NCBI GenBank assembly: GCA_028277515.1 | Contig: JANQGC010000220.1 | Location: forward strand, 1 to 5,282 | Source: Anaerolineae bacterium | GTDB taxonomy: Bacteria; Chloroflexota; Anaerolineae; Promineifilales; Promineifilaceae | Reading direction: 5' to 3' | DNA length: 5,282 nucleotides | In this document: positions 1 through 5,282 of the stretch, one piece after another | Numbering within the stretch: position 1 is the stretch's first letter | Layout of the letters: each line of letters opens with the position of its first letter | The notes under the pieces: model-generated | What the model was told of the DNA's origin: nothing | The model's input: the letters and a program-made list of their open reading frames with translations, nothing else | Databases searched by the model: none | Translations under genes and position numbers: made by a program

Positions 1-311
1 TACGTGGCAACTCTTTTCTGAGCCAGCGAAATCGCCATCACCTCGGCATGGGCAGATGAACAGTGGAAGGGCATAACGCGGTTAACGCCGATCGTAACCA
101 GCCGTCCGCTGCTCCTTTCGAATATTCCCGCGGCAAAAGGCCCGCCTGTACCACGCTGGAAATTCATTCTTGAAAAGGCAATCACGGCTTCCATGCGTTC
201 ATCAATATCTATTATAAACTCCGGCAACATATTCAGCTCTTCCACAGCCCAATCAGGAAGGTCGAGCATGAATCCGCTGTTGCTATTATTAAATCGTGGG
301 GGTTTGGCCAT
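1..311 (-). CDS. Zinc-dependent nucleoside deaminase, 5' part only (cut by window edge)
   Basis: This is the first 103 codons of a cytidine/deoxycytidylate (CDA)-fold deaminase; the rest lies left of the window. Residues 56-62 (GGPFAAG), the following strand and the NRV at 77-79 lead into the zinc-binding and catalytic motif HAEVMAI at 88-94. In this family His88 would bind zinc and Glu90 would act as proton shuttle. The second zinc motif (PCxxC) would lie in the missing part, so it cannot be confirmed. These enzymes hydrolytically deaminate free bases or nucleosides (guanine, cytosine, adenine) in the cytoplasm; the substrate here is unknown. The start at 311 is supported by GAAGGAGATTAAAG just upstream. 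It begins 14 nt after the stop of the PatB-type lyase, so the two are probably cotranscribed. The first ~50 residues, before the conserved core, are longer than in many short deaminases. Confidence 0.82.
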   Translation of the reverse strand, partial: MAKPPRFNNSNSGFMLDLPDWAVEELNMLPEFIIDIDERMEAVIAFSRMNFQRGTGGPFAAGIFERSSGRLVTIGVNRVMPFHCSSAHAEVMAISLAQKRVAT

Positions 312-325
312 CTTTAATCTCCTTC

Positions 326-1474
326 TCAATCGTGCAAGGCAGCTTTCATGCGTTGTAACGCCTTGGCCAGAATCGGCCGGGGACAACCGAAATTCAGACG
401 CACGAAACCGGCGCCACCTTCACCATAATAACGGCCGTCATCCAAAGCGACTTTCCCTTTACCCAAAAAGAAATCATACGGATTTTCATCAATGCCCATA
501 TTCCGGCAATCCAGCCAGGCCAGAAAGGTAGCTTCAGGTTGGTAACAATCTATTTCAGGCGTTTCTTGTGCCAGAAAATCTAATAAGAAATCTCGATTTT
601 CTTGCAAGTAATCCATTAACTGGCGATGCCATTCCCCACCAGATTTTAGGGCGGCCGTTGCCGCTACCATACCAAATAATGATGCCGGATAATTATCTAA
701 TTGACCTCTGATCTTCTCCCTGGTTTCCTTGTCTTTGACAATAGCAACTGAAAGTTTTAAACCGGGCAGATTATACGCTTTACTAAAAGAAATTAAGGTA
801 ATGCATTTTTCGGCCACCTCCGGGCTAACAGCGGCCATCGGCCGGTACTGGTGTCCCTGGTAAATCAGATCAAAATGGACATCATCGGAACAGATCATTA
901 ACTTGTTTCTCAAGCAAAATTCAGCGGTTCTTTCTAATTCCTCCGCTGTAAACACCCGGCCTGTCGGATTATGCGGGTTACAAAACATAAATAAACGGGT
1001 CTTATCCGTCACCGCATCACTCAAGGCTGTAAAGTCCGGCGTATAAAAACCTGTCTCACCCCTGGCTAATGGCGCCGTTTGACATTGGCGCCCCCCTTTA
1101 CCAGGAGCAACCAGCAACGGGGGATAAAGTGGCGTTTGCATCAACACCCCGTCTCCAGGTTCGCCGACAAGGCGACAAGCCAGCTTAAAACTGTCATGAG
1201 TAGCAGAAAGGTAGATGATTTCCTCCTGTTTGATTTGCCAATGGTATCGTTCAGCCATCATATCAATGATGATCCCACTTAACTCTTCAGGGGGATGGAC
1301 CGGCAAACCAAAGACGCCATGATTGACCCGTTCATGCAAAGCTTCCAACACACAAGGTGGCGAAGCAAAATCCATATCTGCAATCCATAAAGGCAGCACA
1401 TCGGGACCATACTTATTCCATTTATGACTGTCGGAATGGCGGCGGTCAATTGGCAAATCGAAATCAATCTTCAT
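326..1474 (-). CDS. patB: MalY/PatB-family PLP-dependent cystathionine beta-lyase (C-S lyase)
   Basis: A complete fold-type I PLP enzyme of 382 residues, close to the usual ~390 of the family. Visible marks are the N-terminal substrate-side segment LPLWIADMDFASPP (27-40), FCNPHNPTGR (164-173), SDDVHFDL (196-203), the cofactor motif SFSKAYNLPGLK (229-240) with Lys232 as the likely Schiff-base lysine, and FVRLNFGCPR (357-366) with Arg359 as the likely carboxylate-binding arginine. Family members cleave the C-S bond of cystathionine or cysteine conjugates to give a thiol (homocysteine for cystathionine), pyruvate and ammonia in the cytoplasm. In some bacteria they also have a regulatory role, as E. 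coli MalY does. Many homologues read SDEIH where this one has SDDVH, a conservative change. The ATG at 1474 has GAGG eight nt upstream. It is the first gene of a unit with the downstream deaminase; no sulfur-regulon partner is visible. Its true substrate could be another beta-substituted amino acid. Confidence 0.93.
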   Translation of the reverse strand: MKIDFDLPIDRRHSDSHKWNKYGPDVLPLWIADMDFASPPCVLEALHERVNHGVFGLPVHPPEELSGIIIDMMAERYHWQIKQEEIIYLSATHDSFKLACRLVGEPGDGVLMQTPLYPPLLVAPGKGGRQCQTAPLARGETGFYTPDFTALSDAVTDKTRLFMFCNPHNPTGRVFTAEELERTAEFCLRNKLMICSDDVHFDLIYQGHQYRPMAAVSPEVAEKCITLISFSKAYNLPGLKLSVAIVKDKETREKIRGQLDNYPASLFGMVAATAALKSGGEWHRQLMDYLQENRDFLLDFLAQETPEIDCYQPEATFLAWLDCRNMGIDENPYDFFLGKGKVALDDGRYYGEGGAGFVRLNFGCPRPILAKALQRMKAALHD

Positions 1475-1571
1475 AACTAAAGCCTCATGTATGGATTCAG
1501 TTTCCAGCTTTCTCCAGAAGCTAACCTTTTAAGTCGGTTCAAGGGTAAATTGGCTCAATCAATAGCTCTAT

Positions 1572-1599
1572 ATTATCGTTTAGTAATTGTCCCTGTCAA
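1572..1599 (-). promoter_or_regulatory. Sigma-70-type promoter for the patB-deaminase unit
   Basis: Read on the minus strand, a perfect TTGACA (plus-strand 1594-1599) is followed after 16 nt by GATAAT (1572-1577), which matches the TATAAT consensus at 5 of 6 positions. Shifting by one base gives ATAATA with a 17-nt spacer. Transcription would start near 1563-1566 and leave a leader of about 90 nt before the patB ATG. A short imperfect stem (AGCTT...AAGCT, plus-strand 1508-1524) lies in that leader, but I recognise no riboswitch or T-box. Confidence 0.6.
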
Positions 1600-1716
1600 A
1601 AACAAGTGAGGAAAAAAATGGTTGCTGATGCTTGATTGATAAAGGACAAGGGCACCAGGATGGCTAACGACGTCAAATCACCCGGAAAAATTAATATATT
1701 TCTGACAAATCCCGAT

Positions 1717-1722
1717 TATAAT
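1717..1722 (+). promoter_or_regulatory. Possible -10 box of the amphi-Trp gene promoter
   Basis: A perfect TATAAT lies in an A/T-rich stretch 65 nt upstream of the amphi-Trp start. No good -35 hexamer sits at 16-18 nt (the sequence there is merely A/T-rich). An alternative is CTGACA at 1702-1707 with TCTATA or TATAAA near 1727-1734, but that spacing is long. A promoter in this stretch is required by the divergent layout; its exact position is uncertain. If TATAAT is used, the hairpin at 1743-1765 falls in the transcribed leader. Confidence 0.35.
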
Positions 1723-1742
1723 CAAGTCTATAAATTATAAAC

Positions 1743-1765
1743 TCGGAAAACCTCACGTTTTCCGA
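1743..1765 (+). promoter_or_regulatory. Perfect 9-bp inverted repeat in the amphi-Trp leader
   Basis: TCGGAAAAC (1743-1751) and GTTTTCCGA (1757-1765) are exact reverse complements around a 5-nt CTCAC loop. The element lies between the likely -10 region and the ribosome-binding site, and ends 22 nt before the amphi-Trp ATG. It could be an RNA hairpin protecting the 5' end or influencing translation, or a DNA operator with two half-sites. A terminator is less likely, because no U-run follows. Confidence 0.5.
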
Positions 1766-1787
1766 ACAAGCAATAAGGGAGAGCACA

Positions 1788-2063
1788 ATGGGTAAAGAAG
1801 TTAGATTATTCAAAAGCGAAGAGCGCAAAAGCCGGGCCGAAGTAAGCCAGTTTCTGCGTCAAATTGCTGACAAACTTGAAGCCGGACAGGTCGTCTTGCG
1901 TCAGGGGAGCGAAGAAATATCCTTAGACATCCCGCACAACCTGATCCTGGAAATACAAGTTGAAGACGAAGACAAAAAACGCAAAGGTATTCAACACAGC
2001 CTGGAAGTGGAAATCAAGTGGTATGACGGCGATGCCCCCGGCGGTCCGTTAGAACTTGGCTAA
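1788..2063 (+). CDS. Amphi-Trp domain-containing protein
   Basis: A 91-residue, highly charged cytoplasmic protein with no signal peptide or membrane segment. It is rich in Lys/Arg and Glu/Asp. A helical segment (about 14-32, RKSRAEVSQFLRQIADKLEA) is followed by short strands (VVLRQG, EEISLDI, LILEIQVED). It ends in the alternating hydrophobic strand SLEVEIKW (71-78) with Trp78, the feature that gives the amphi-Trp family its name, then a loose Gly/Pro tail. To my knowledge the biochemical role of this family is not established. The ATG at 1788 is well supported by AGGGAGAG about 5 nt upstream. The gene stands alone: patB is divergent and the next plus-strand gene is over 300 nt away with its own likely promoter. 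It is flanked by structured sequence on both sides (hairpin at 1743-1765, hairpin cluster from 2079). Full family length, with no sign of truncation. Confidence 0.85.
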   Translation: MGKEVRLFKSEERKSRAEVSQFLRQIADKLEAGQVVLRQGSEEISLDIPHNLILEIQVEDEDKKRKGIQHSLEVEIKWYDGDAPGGPLELG

Positions 2064-2078
2064 CATTCAGCAATAAAA

Positions 2079-2165
2079 CAAACAGGAATGTTTGCTTGCG
2101 CAAGCTGGAAAGCTCGCGCTACATAACGATATTCATCCCGGAGTCCGGCACCTGAACCGCCGGAC
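2079..2165. repeat. Cluster of three hairpins (REP-like structured element)
   Basis: Three inverted repeats follow each other just after the amphi-Trp stop. First, CAAACA / TGTTTG (2079-2084 / 2089-2094) around a GGAA loop. Second, GCGC-A-AGCT / AGCT-C-GCGC (2098-2106 / 2111-2119), with a single A-C mismatch, again around GGAA (2107-2110). Third, GTCCGGC / GCCGGAC (2143-2149 / 2159-2165) around a 9-nt loop. The segment 2094-2105 is also a perfect 12-bp palindrome (GCTTGCGCAAGC), which offers an alternative fold. GGAA is a GNRA-type tetraloop, which stabilises RNA hairpins. No U-run follows any stem, so a classical intrinsic terminator is unlikely. It may be a 3'-end stabilising structure of the amphi-Trp mRNA or one copy of a dispersed palindromic repeat. 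No other copy occurs in this window. Confidence 0.45.
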
Positions 2166-2236
2166 GCCAATTCCACCATTAAGCCAAATTTCTCAAATTT
2201 CCATTTTAGTAAAAATAAAATCCCGAATCTCTTTAT

Positions 2237-2326
2237 TCACCAACCTAATCGCCCATATAGGACCTGGCCATCCTTGAAAACATTATTGCAAAAAACAGCA
2301 CCGCATTGTGAGCATATAGTTTTCAT
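2237..2326 (-). other. Doubtful short cysteine-rich ORF or gene remnant
   Basis: A 29-codon minus-strand reading frame from an ATG at 2326. Its product starts MKTICSQCGAVFCNN and so has a CxxC followed by a third Cys, reminiscent of the first half of a zinc ribbon, but the second Cys pair is absent. No convincing Shine-Dalgarno site precedes the ATG. Just past the stop, a shifted frame reads LVNKEIRDFIFTKMEI and then stops, which looks protein-like, so a broken small gene is one explanation. Chance is equally possible in this 342-nt gap. The remaining gap holds the hairpin cluster, a weak A/T inverted repeat (2203-2221) and the -10 box of the next gene. Confidence 0.15.
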
Positions 2327-2361
2327 AGAAATATTGTACCGCAACCCTATCCCAACTCCTG

Positions 2362-2367
2362 TATAAT
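2362..2367 (+). promoter_or_regulatory. Probable -10 box for the epimerase gene
   Basis: TATAAT, a perfect -10 hexamer, lies 38 nt before the preferred epimerase ATG, which would give a 5' leader of about 32 nt. The only -35-like sequence is TTGTAC at 2334-2339, and at 22 nt its spacing is too long for a standard promoter. The promoter may therefore depend on an activator. No operator is recognised. Confidence 0.4.
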
Positions 2368-2405
2368 CTCCCATATCAATATCAAACAGCCAGAGAATTG
2401 TGCCG

Positions 2406-3641
2406 ATGCTGCCGGTAAATCTAGATTCCTTCAAAAATATCTTCGAGCGAGAGCTAGAAAAAATACTCACCTATTGGATGACCTTCGCCATTGACGAGGA
2501 AAATGGCGGGTTTTATGGTGCGGTCGATCCGGACAACCAACCCGTGCCCGCGGCCGAAAAATCGGCCATCCTCAACGCGCGCATCCTCTGGACCTTCGCC
2601 GCCGCTGCCCGACAATTCAATCATCCGGGTTACGGCCGCATCGCCACCCGCGCCTACCAGGTCTTGATCCACAACTTTCAAGATCACCAGCTAGGCGGCA
2701 CCTTCAGCACCATTTCTGCCAAGGGAGCGCCCAAAAACAGGGACAAACATGCTTATTACCACGCCTTCGTCCTTTATGCCTTTTGCCAGTACCAGCGCTG
2801 CCATCCCGATCCTGGCGTCATGGAGCGTATACAGGATCTGTTCAAACTGTTTGAGCACAAAATGAAAGATCCGATCTTTCCCGGCTACCTGGAATCCTTT
2901 AACCAATCCTGGCAGCTCAGCGCCATGAACCATATTGCCCCACGCAACGAAGCCAAAACAATGAACACCCATCTGCACATCCTGGAAGCCTTCGCTGCGC
3001 TCTATCAAGTCTGGCCCGCCCCCATCGTTCAACGCCGGCTGAGCGAACTGCTGCGTCTTTTCTTAACCCAAATCATCCGCCCCAGCGGCCATTTAGGCTC
3101 TTATTTCGGACGTAATTTCCAGGAAAGCAAACATTCGGCCGCCATCTGTACTTTCGGCCATGACATTGAAGCTTCCTGGCTGCTACCGGAAGTCGCCCAA
3201 ATCCTGGGCGACCAATTCCTGCTGGAACAAGCGCGAGAAATTTCGCTGCGACTGCTTCAGGCAGTCACGACCTCAGGCATTGCCGCGGATAGCGGCATCA
3301 TCCTGGAATCCACGCACAACGGCCGAAAACAGGACCCGATCAAACATTGGTGGCCGCAGGCCGAAGCGCTGGTCGGCTTCATAAACGGCTACCAACTGAC
3401 TGGCGACCCCGTCTACTGGCAGCATTTGCAAAACTGCTGGCAGTTCATCGACCAATATTTCATCGATCACGAAAAAGGAGAATGGTTCGCGCGCGTGGGC
3501 AGGGAAGGCAGACCCTTGGCCAATGAATTTCCCACAGATTACAAAGTCAACCCCTGGAAAAGCCCTTACCACAACGGCCGTGCCTGCATGGAATTGATCC
3601 GAAGACTCGGAAAAATTGAAAGACTCAACAAAGCTATTTAG
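2406..3641 (+). CDS. AGE-family sugar epimerase/isomerase, cellobiose 2-epimerase-like
   Basis: A soluble 411-residue enzyme with the length and all-alpha barrel sequence pattern of the N-acylglucosamine 2-epimerase (AGE) superfamily. Counting from the ATG, signatures are GGFYG (34-38), KSAILNARILWTFAAAAR (52-69), MNTHLHILEAF (186-196), FGHDIEASWLL (250-260), HWWPQAEALVGF (314-325) and WKSPYHNGRACMEL (384-397). The histidines in NTHLH, GHDIE and SPYHNGR fit the catalytic and substrate-site histidines known from cellobiose 2-epimerases and AGE. The KSAILNARILWTF block points to cellobiose 2-epimerase, which converts the reducing-end glucose of beta-1,4-disaccharides to mannose. N-acylglucosamine 2-epimerase or mannose isomerase activity remains possible. 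An in-frame GTG lies two codons upstream (2400). The ATG is preferred because AGAG at 2392-2395 is then 10 nt away instead of 4. No glycosidase, phosphorylase or transporter is adjacent, so the sugar pathway is not shown by context. Confidence 0.88.
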   Translation: MLPVNLDSFKNIFERELEKILTYWMTFAIDEENGGFYGAVDPDNQPVPAAEKSAILNARILWTFAAAARQFNHPGYGRIATRAYQVLIHNFQDHQLGGTFSTISAKGAPKNRDKHAYYHAFVLYAFCQYQRCHPDPGVMERIQDLFKLFEHKMKDPIFPGYLESFNQSWQLSAMNHIAPRNEAKTMNTHLHILEAFAALYQVWPAPIVQRRLSELLRLFLTQIIRPSGHLGSYFGRNFQESKHSAAICTFGHDIEASWLLPEVAQILGDQFLLEQAREISLRLLQAVTTSGIAADSGIILESTHNGRKQDPIKHWWPQAEALVGFINGYQLTGDPVYWQHLQNCWQFIDQYFIDHEKGEWFARVGREGRPLANEFPTDYKVNPWKSPYHNGRACMELIRRLGKIERLNKAI

Positions 3642-3648
3642 CATATAA

Positions 3649-3673
3649 AAGTGGCCGGCAGAACCGGCCACTT
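3649..3673 (-). terminator. Intrinsic terminator between convergent genes, best oriented for the MBL unit
   Basis: AAGTGGCCGG (3649-3658) and CCGGCCACTT (3664-3673) form a perfect 10-bp, GC-rich stem around the 5-nt loop CAGAA. Read on the minus strand, the stem runs into TTTTATAT, a typical U-rich tail, so it should end transcripts coming from the MBL hydrolase gene. Read on the plus strand it begins 7 nt after the epimerase stop but is followed by AAACAATC. It would therefore be a weaker terminator for the epimerase, though it may still protect that mRNA's 3' end. Confidence 0.8.
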
Positions 3674-3741
3674 AAACAATCTGCTTTCCCCGGAAATTTT
3701 ATTGCTCCCCTAAATTAATAATTGAAGGTCTGTTCGTTCGA

Positions 3742-4575
3742 TTACTCGGCCGCCTGCCACCCCCAACTCTCTCCATTTTCCACAATTTTCCCCAGACTTG
3801 GAAATGGTTTGAAATGGAACAAGGTGACCAAAGCGCCGGACTGTACGGCATAATCAAAAATCTCCCGCCGCGTTTGGGGAACCCGCTCCGGATACTGGTC
3901 CAGAGCGCCTGACCATTCCGGATATTCCAGGTGGATTGGATGCAGCGCCAGGTCGGAAAGGAAAAGCAGCCGCTGCCCATCGCTGGATACTTCAACGACC
4001 ATATGACCTTCCGTGTGACCATACGCCGGCAGCATCTCAATGCCCGGCACCACCACTCCTCGCCTGTCCATCAGGCGCAAGTGGTCTTTCAAGGGCGGCA
4101 GAACGCGCCGCGCCGTTTCCGCTACCCATTCCGGCGCTGTTTGCAGCTTTTGCTCATCCGTCCAAAATTTATATTCAGCCTGCCCAATTATGTATTGGGC
4201 ATTGGGAAAAGCAGGCCGCCCCGCCTCATCTATCGCGCCCAGGGCATGATCGTTATGGACGTGAGTCAGCACGACGATATCAATTTCATCGGCCGCATGC
4301 CCGGCGGCCGATAAATTGTCCATCAGCCGCCCGCCAAACGGCGCGCCTTGCCCCATGCCACAATCAATCAGCACCTTCTCCTGGCCCGTCTCCACCAGCA
4401 GACAAGTGAGAGGGGATGATAGGTGATCGGCCTGCTCGCCGTACTTTTGTAATGCTTTTGCCAGCTCATCCTTGGGCGCAGCGGCAAACATCATCGCCGC
4501 ATCAGCCGCAAAATCGCCATCATTCAAGGCCGAGCAGCGTAAACGGCCGATTTCAAATTGGTAAAATTCTTTCAT
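3742..4575 (-). CDS. Metallo-beta-lactamase-fold metallohydrolase (lactonase/MPH-like group)
   Basis: A soluble 277-residue MBL-fold hydrolase with no signal peptide. Counting from the ATG at 4575, the metal motif is THVHNDHALG (104-113) with His105, His107, Asp109 and His110. It is followed by AYGHTEGH (184-191) with His187, the bridging Asp208 in FLSDLALHP (205-213), and a C-terminal FHFKPFP (253-259) with His254 as probable last ligand. The complete ligand set predicts an active dinuclear enzyme. The lactonase/methyl-parathion-hydrolase branch shows this layout, but no substrate can be read from sequence. The frame can be extended four codons to a TTG at 4587. I prefer the ATG because it gives the usual N-terminus (MKEFYQFEIGRLRCSALNDG); neither start has a clear Shine-Dalgarno site. 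It lies 95 nt after the FAD oxidoreductase gene on the same strand and ends at the hairpin at 3649-3673. Confidence 0.87.
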   Translation of the reverse strand: MKEFYQFEIGRLRCSALNDGDFAADAAMMFAAAPKDELAKALQKYGEQADHLSSPLTCLLVETGQEKVLIDCGMGQGAPFGGRLMDNLSAAGHAADEIDIVVLTHVHNDHALGAIDEAGRPAFPNAQYIIGQAEYKFWTDEQKLQTAPEWVAETARRVLPPLKDHLRLMDRRGVVVPGIEMLPAYGHTEGHMVVEVSSDGQRLLFLSDLALHPIHLEYPEWSGALDQYPERVPQTRREIFDYAVQSGALVTLFHFKPFPSLGKIVENGESWGWQAAE

Positions 4576-4657
4576 AATATCAAGCAATATCCATTGAATA
4601 GAGTTTCTTTACAATTAAATCTGGTTGGTTTTTTATTATTTCACTTGGGTGGGGTGG

Positions 4658-4663
4658 ATTATA
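4658..4663 (-). promoter_or_regulatory. Possible -10 box ahead of the MBL hydrolase gene
   Basis: On the minus strand TATAAT occurs 8 nt past the oxidoreductase stop, in the A/T-rich 95-nt gap before the MBL start. No good -35 is seen 16-18 nt upstream, inside the end of the oxidoreductase gene. If real, it would let the MBL gene be expressed separately from the oxidoreductase, with a leader of about 75 nt. Confidence 0.25.
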
Positions 4664-4670
4664 CATTATT

Positions 4671-5282
4671 CTAAATCTTCCGCTCCACCACAAACCTCGC
4701 CTCTTCCACCTGCGCCGTATCATTCGCCAATTCCCGCCAGCGGTAGCGCGCCGAGAACCGGTGACTGTTCCCCTCCGCCACATCGGCCGCCATCTCCCCC
4801 AACAACGGCGCAAACTTCATACCGTGCCCGCTGCCTCCACTGCTGACCGTTAAACCTGCAATCTGTGGATGGTTATCGATCCAGAAATGGCCGTCCAGCG
4901 TATCCGTATACAGGCAGCGCCGTGTATAGACCAGCGGCGCATCGGTCAGTTCCGGAAAGGTTATCGCCAAAAACCGGCGCATGTCAGCCACCTCATCATC
5001 ATGAATTTGCCGGTCATCTTTATCCGGATGCAGCGCCAGGCCATTGGAATGTTTGGCGATCTTGACCACGCCATGCTGCGGGTAAAAAGGAAAACCATAC
5101 CAGCCGGAATTGGAAATATCGGCCGCAAACATGCCAAACCGGGGTGGCGTAAAATTTTGCGGATCATCCGGCTTCAACCAGAAGACGGGATGCCCTGTAG
5201 CTTTGATAAACGGGCGCAGTTCCGGCAGCAGATATGGCGTATGCGCCCCGTCCGCCACAATCGCCTGGCTGCAGGTAAATGT
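4671..5282 (-). CDS. FAD-dependent oxidoreductase (DAO / sarcosine oxidase-like), C-terminal part
   Basis: About 203 C-terminal codons of a D-amino-acid-oxidase/glycine-oxidase superfamily flavoprotein. The N-terminal GxGxxG dinucleotide-binding part lies beyond the right edge, so the start is not in view. The visible part opens with TFTCSQAIVADGAHTPYLLP, matching the segment where family members usually read VVAAGAWTP. It continues with the substrate-domain stretch SGWYGFPFYPQHGVVKIAKH, then RRCLYTDTLDGHFWID and finally GGSGHGMKFAP. The Cys at 4914-4916 aligns by motif with the cysteine carrying covalent FAD in monomeric sarcosine oxidase (CMYTNTPD there). The Lys in GHGMKF corresponds to that enzyme's active-site lysine. 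Such enzymes oxidise secondary or N-methyl amino acids or amines, reducing O2 to H2O2; the substrate here is unknown. The internal GTG at 5258 is not a start, because the frame and homology continue upstream. It precedes the MBL hydrolase on the same strand. Confidence 0.88.
   Translation of the reverse strand, partial: TFTCSQAIVADGAHTPYLLPELRPFIKATGHPVFWLKPDDPQNFTPPRFGMFAADISNSGWYGFPFYPQHGVVKIAKHSNGLALHPDKDDRQIHDDEVADMRRFLAITFPELTDAPLVYTRRCLYTDTLDGHFWIDNHPQIAGLTVSSGGSGHGMKFAPLLGEMAADVAEGNSHRFSARYRWRELANDTAQVEEARFVVERKI

Noticed and set aside
1475..1565. Riboswitch or T-box in the patB leader
   Set aside because: The leader is only about 90 nt with one short imperfect stem. I saw no T-box core, SAM-box motif or attenuator-type terminator before the start codon.
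1660..1740. 26-codon plus-strand ORF (MANDVKSPGKIN...) ahead of the amphi-Trp gene
   Set aside because: It has no properly spaced ribosome-binding site and overlaps the likely promoter of the amphi-Trp gene. Its ending next to the leader hairpin is probably coincidence.
2079..2165. CRISPR or attachment-site interpretation of the hairpin cluster
   Set aside because: The stems differ from each other in sequence, there is no direct repeat-spacer periodicity, and no cas, integrase or tRNA gene is nearby.
2203..2221. A/T-only inverted repeat ATTTTA...TAAAAT
   Set aside because: A 6-bp A/T stem with a 7-nt loop is too weak and too common in A/T-rich spacer to call a terminator or operator.
3273..3671. 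Open reading frame of 132 codons on the minus strand
   Set aside because: It is antisense to the conserved C-terminal half of the epimerase and runs through the terminator hairpin; it is a shadow of the real gene.
3936..4409. Open reading frame of 157 codons on the plus strand
   Set aside because: It lies antisense to the MBL hydrolase gene, whose full metal-ligand motif set shows the real frame. The antisense product is Pro/Ala/Arg-rich with no recognisable domain.
4580..4594. Four-residue minus-strand mini-ORF (ATG GAT ATT GCT TGA) ending 4 nt before the MBL start
   Set aside because: It would be attractive as a leader peptide for translational coupling, but no Shine-Dalgarno site precedes it and a 5-codon frame arises easily by chance.

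Overview
This is a 5.3-kb stretch of an ordinary bacterial chromosome with roughly balanced base composition. The coding regions, especially the right half, are richer in G+C than the A/T-rich gaps. It holds six genes: four complete and two cut by the window edges. Gene starts, Shine-Dalgarno-like sites and sigma-70-type promoter hexamers are bacterial. The gene set (PatB-type C-S lyase, nucleoside deaminase, amphi-Trp protein, AGE-family epimerase, MBL-fold hydrolase, sarcosine-oxidase-like flavoprotein) occurs in many environmental and anaerobic lineages, so no phylum is assigned. There is no rRNA, tRNA, CRISPR array, transposase or phage gene.

Left block (1-1600, minus strand): a two-gene operon read leftwards. 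A good promoter (TTGACA, 16-nt spacer, GATAAT) sits near 1572-1599. It is followed by a ~90-nt leader, a complete MalY/PatB-family PLP-dependent C-S lyase, and, 14 nt further on, the first 103 codons of a zinc-dependent nucleoside deaminase that runs off the window. Middle block (1600-2405, plus strand): a divergently transcribed single gene for a 91-residue amphi-Trp domain protein. It is preceded by a perfect 9-bp leader hairpin and followed by a 342-nt gap. That gap begins with three closely spaced hairpins, two of them with GGAA loops, and also contains a doubtful short cysteine-rich ORF on the minus strand.

Right block (2406-5282): an AGE-family (cellobiose 2-epimerase-like) sugar epimerase on the plus strand converges on a minus-strand pair. 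That pair is a sarcosine-oxidase-like FAD-dependent oxidoreductase (C-terminal part only) followed by a metallo-beta-lactamase-fold hydrolase. A strong GC-rich hairpin at 3649-3673 separates the convergent units, and its U-rich tail faces the minus-strand unit.

The genes look like separate small metabolic units rather than one system, and I found no convincing new defence, mobile or biosynthetic system. The most curious signals are the structured DNA around the amphi-Trp gene and a striking excess of the palindrome CGGCCG (15 sites counted by eye, all inside genes).
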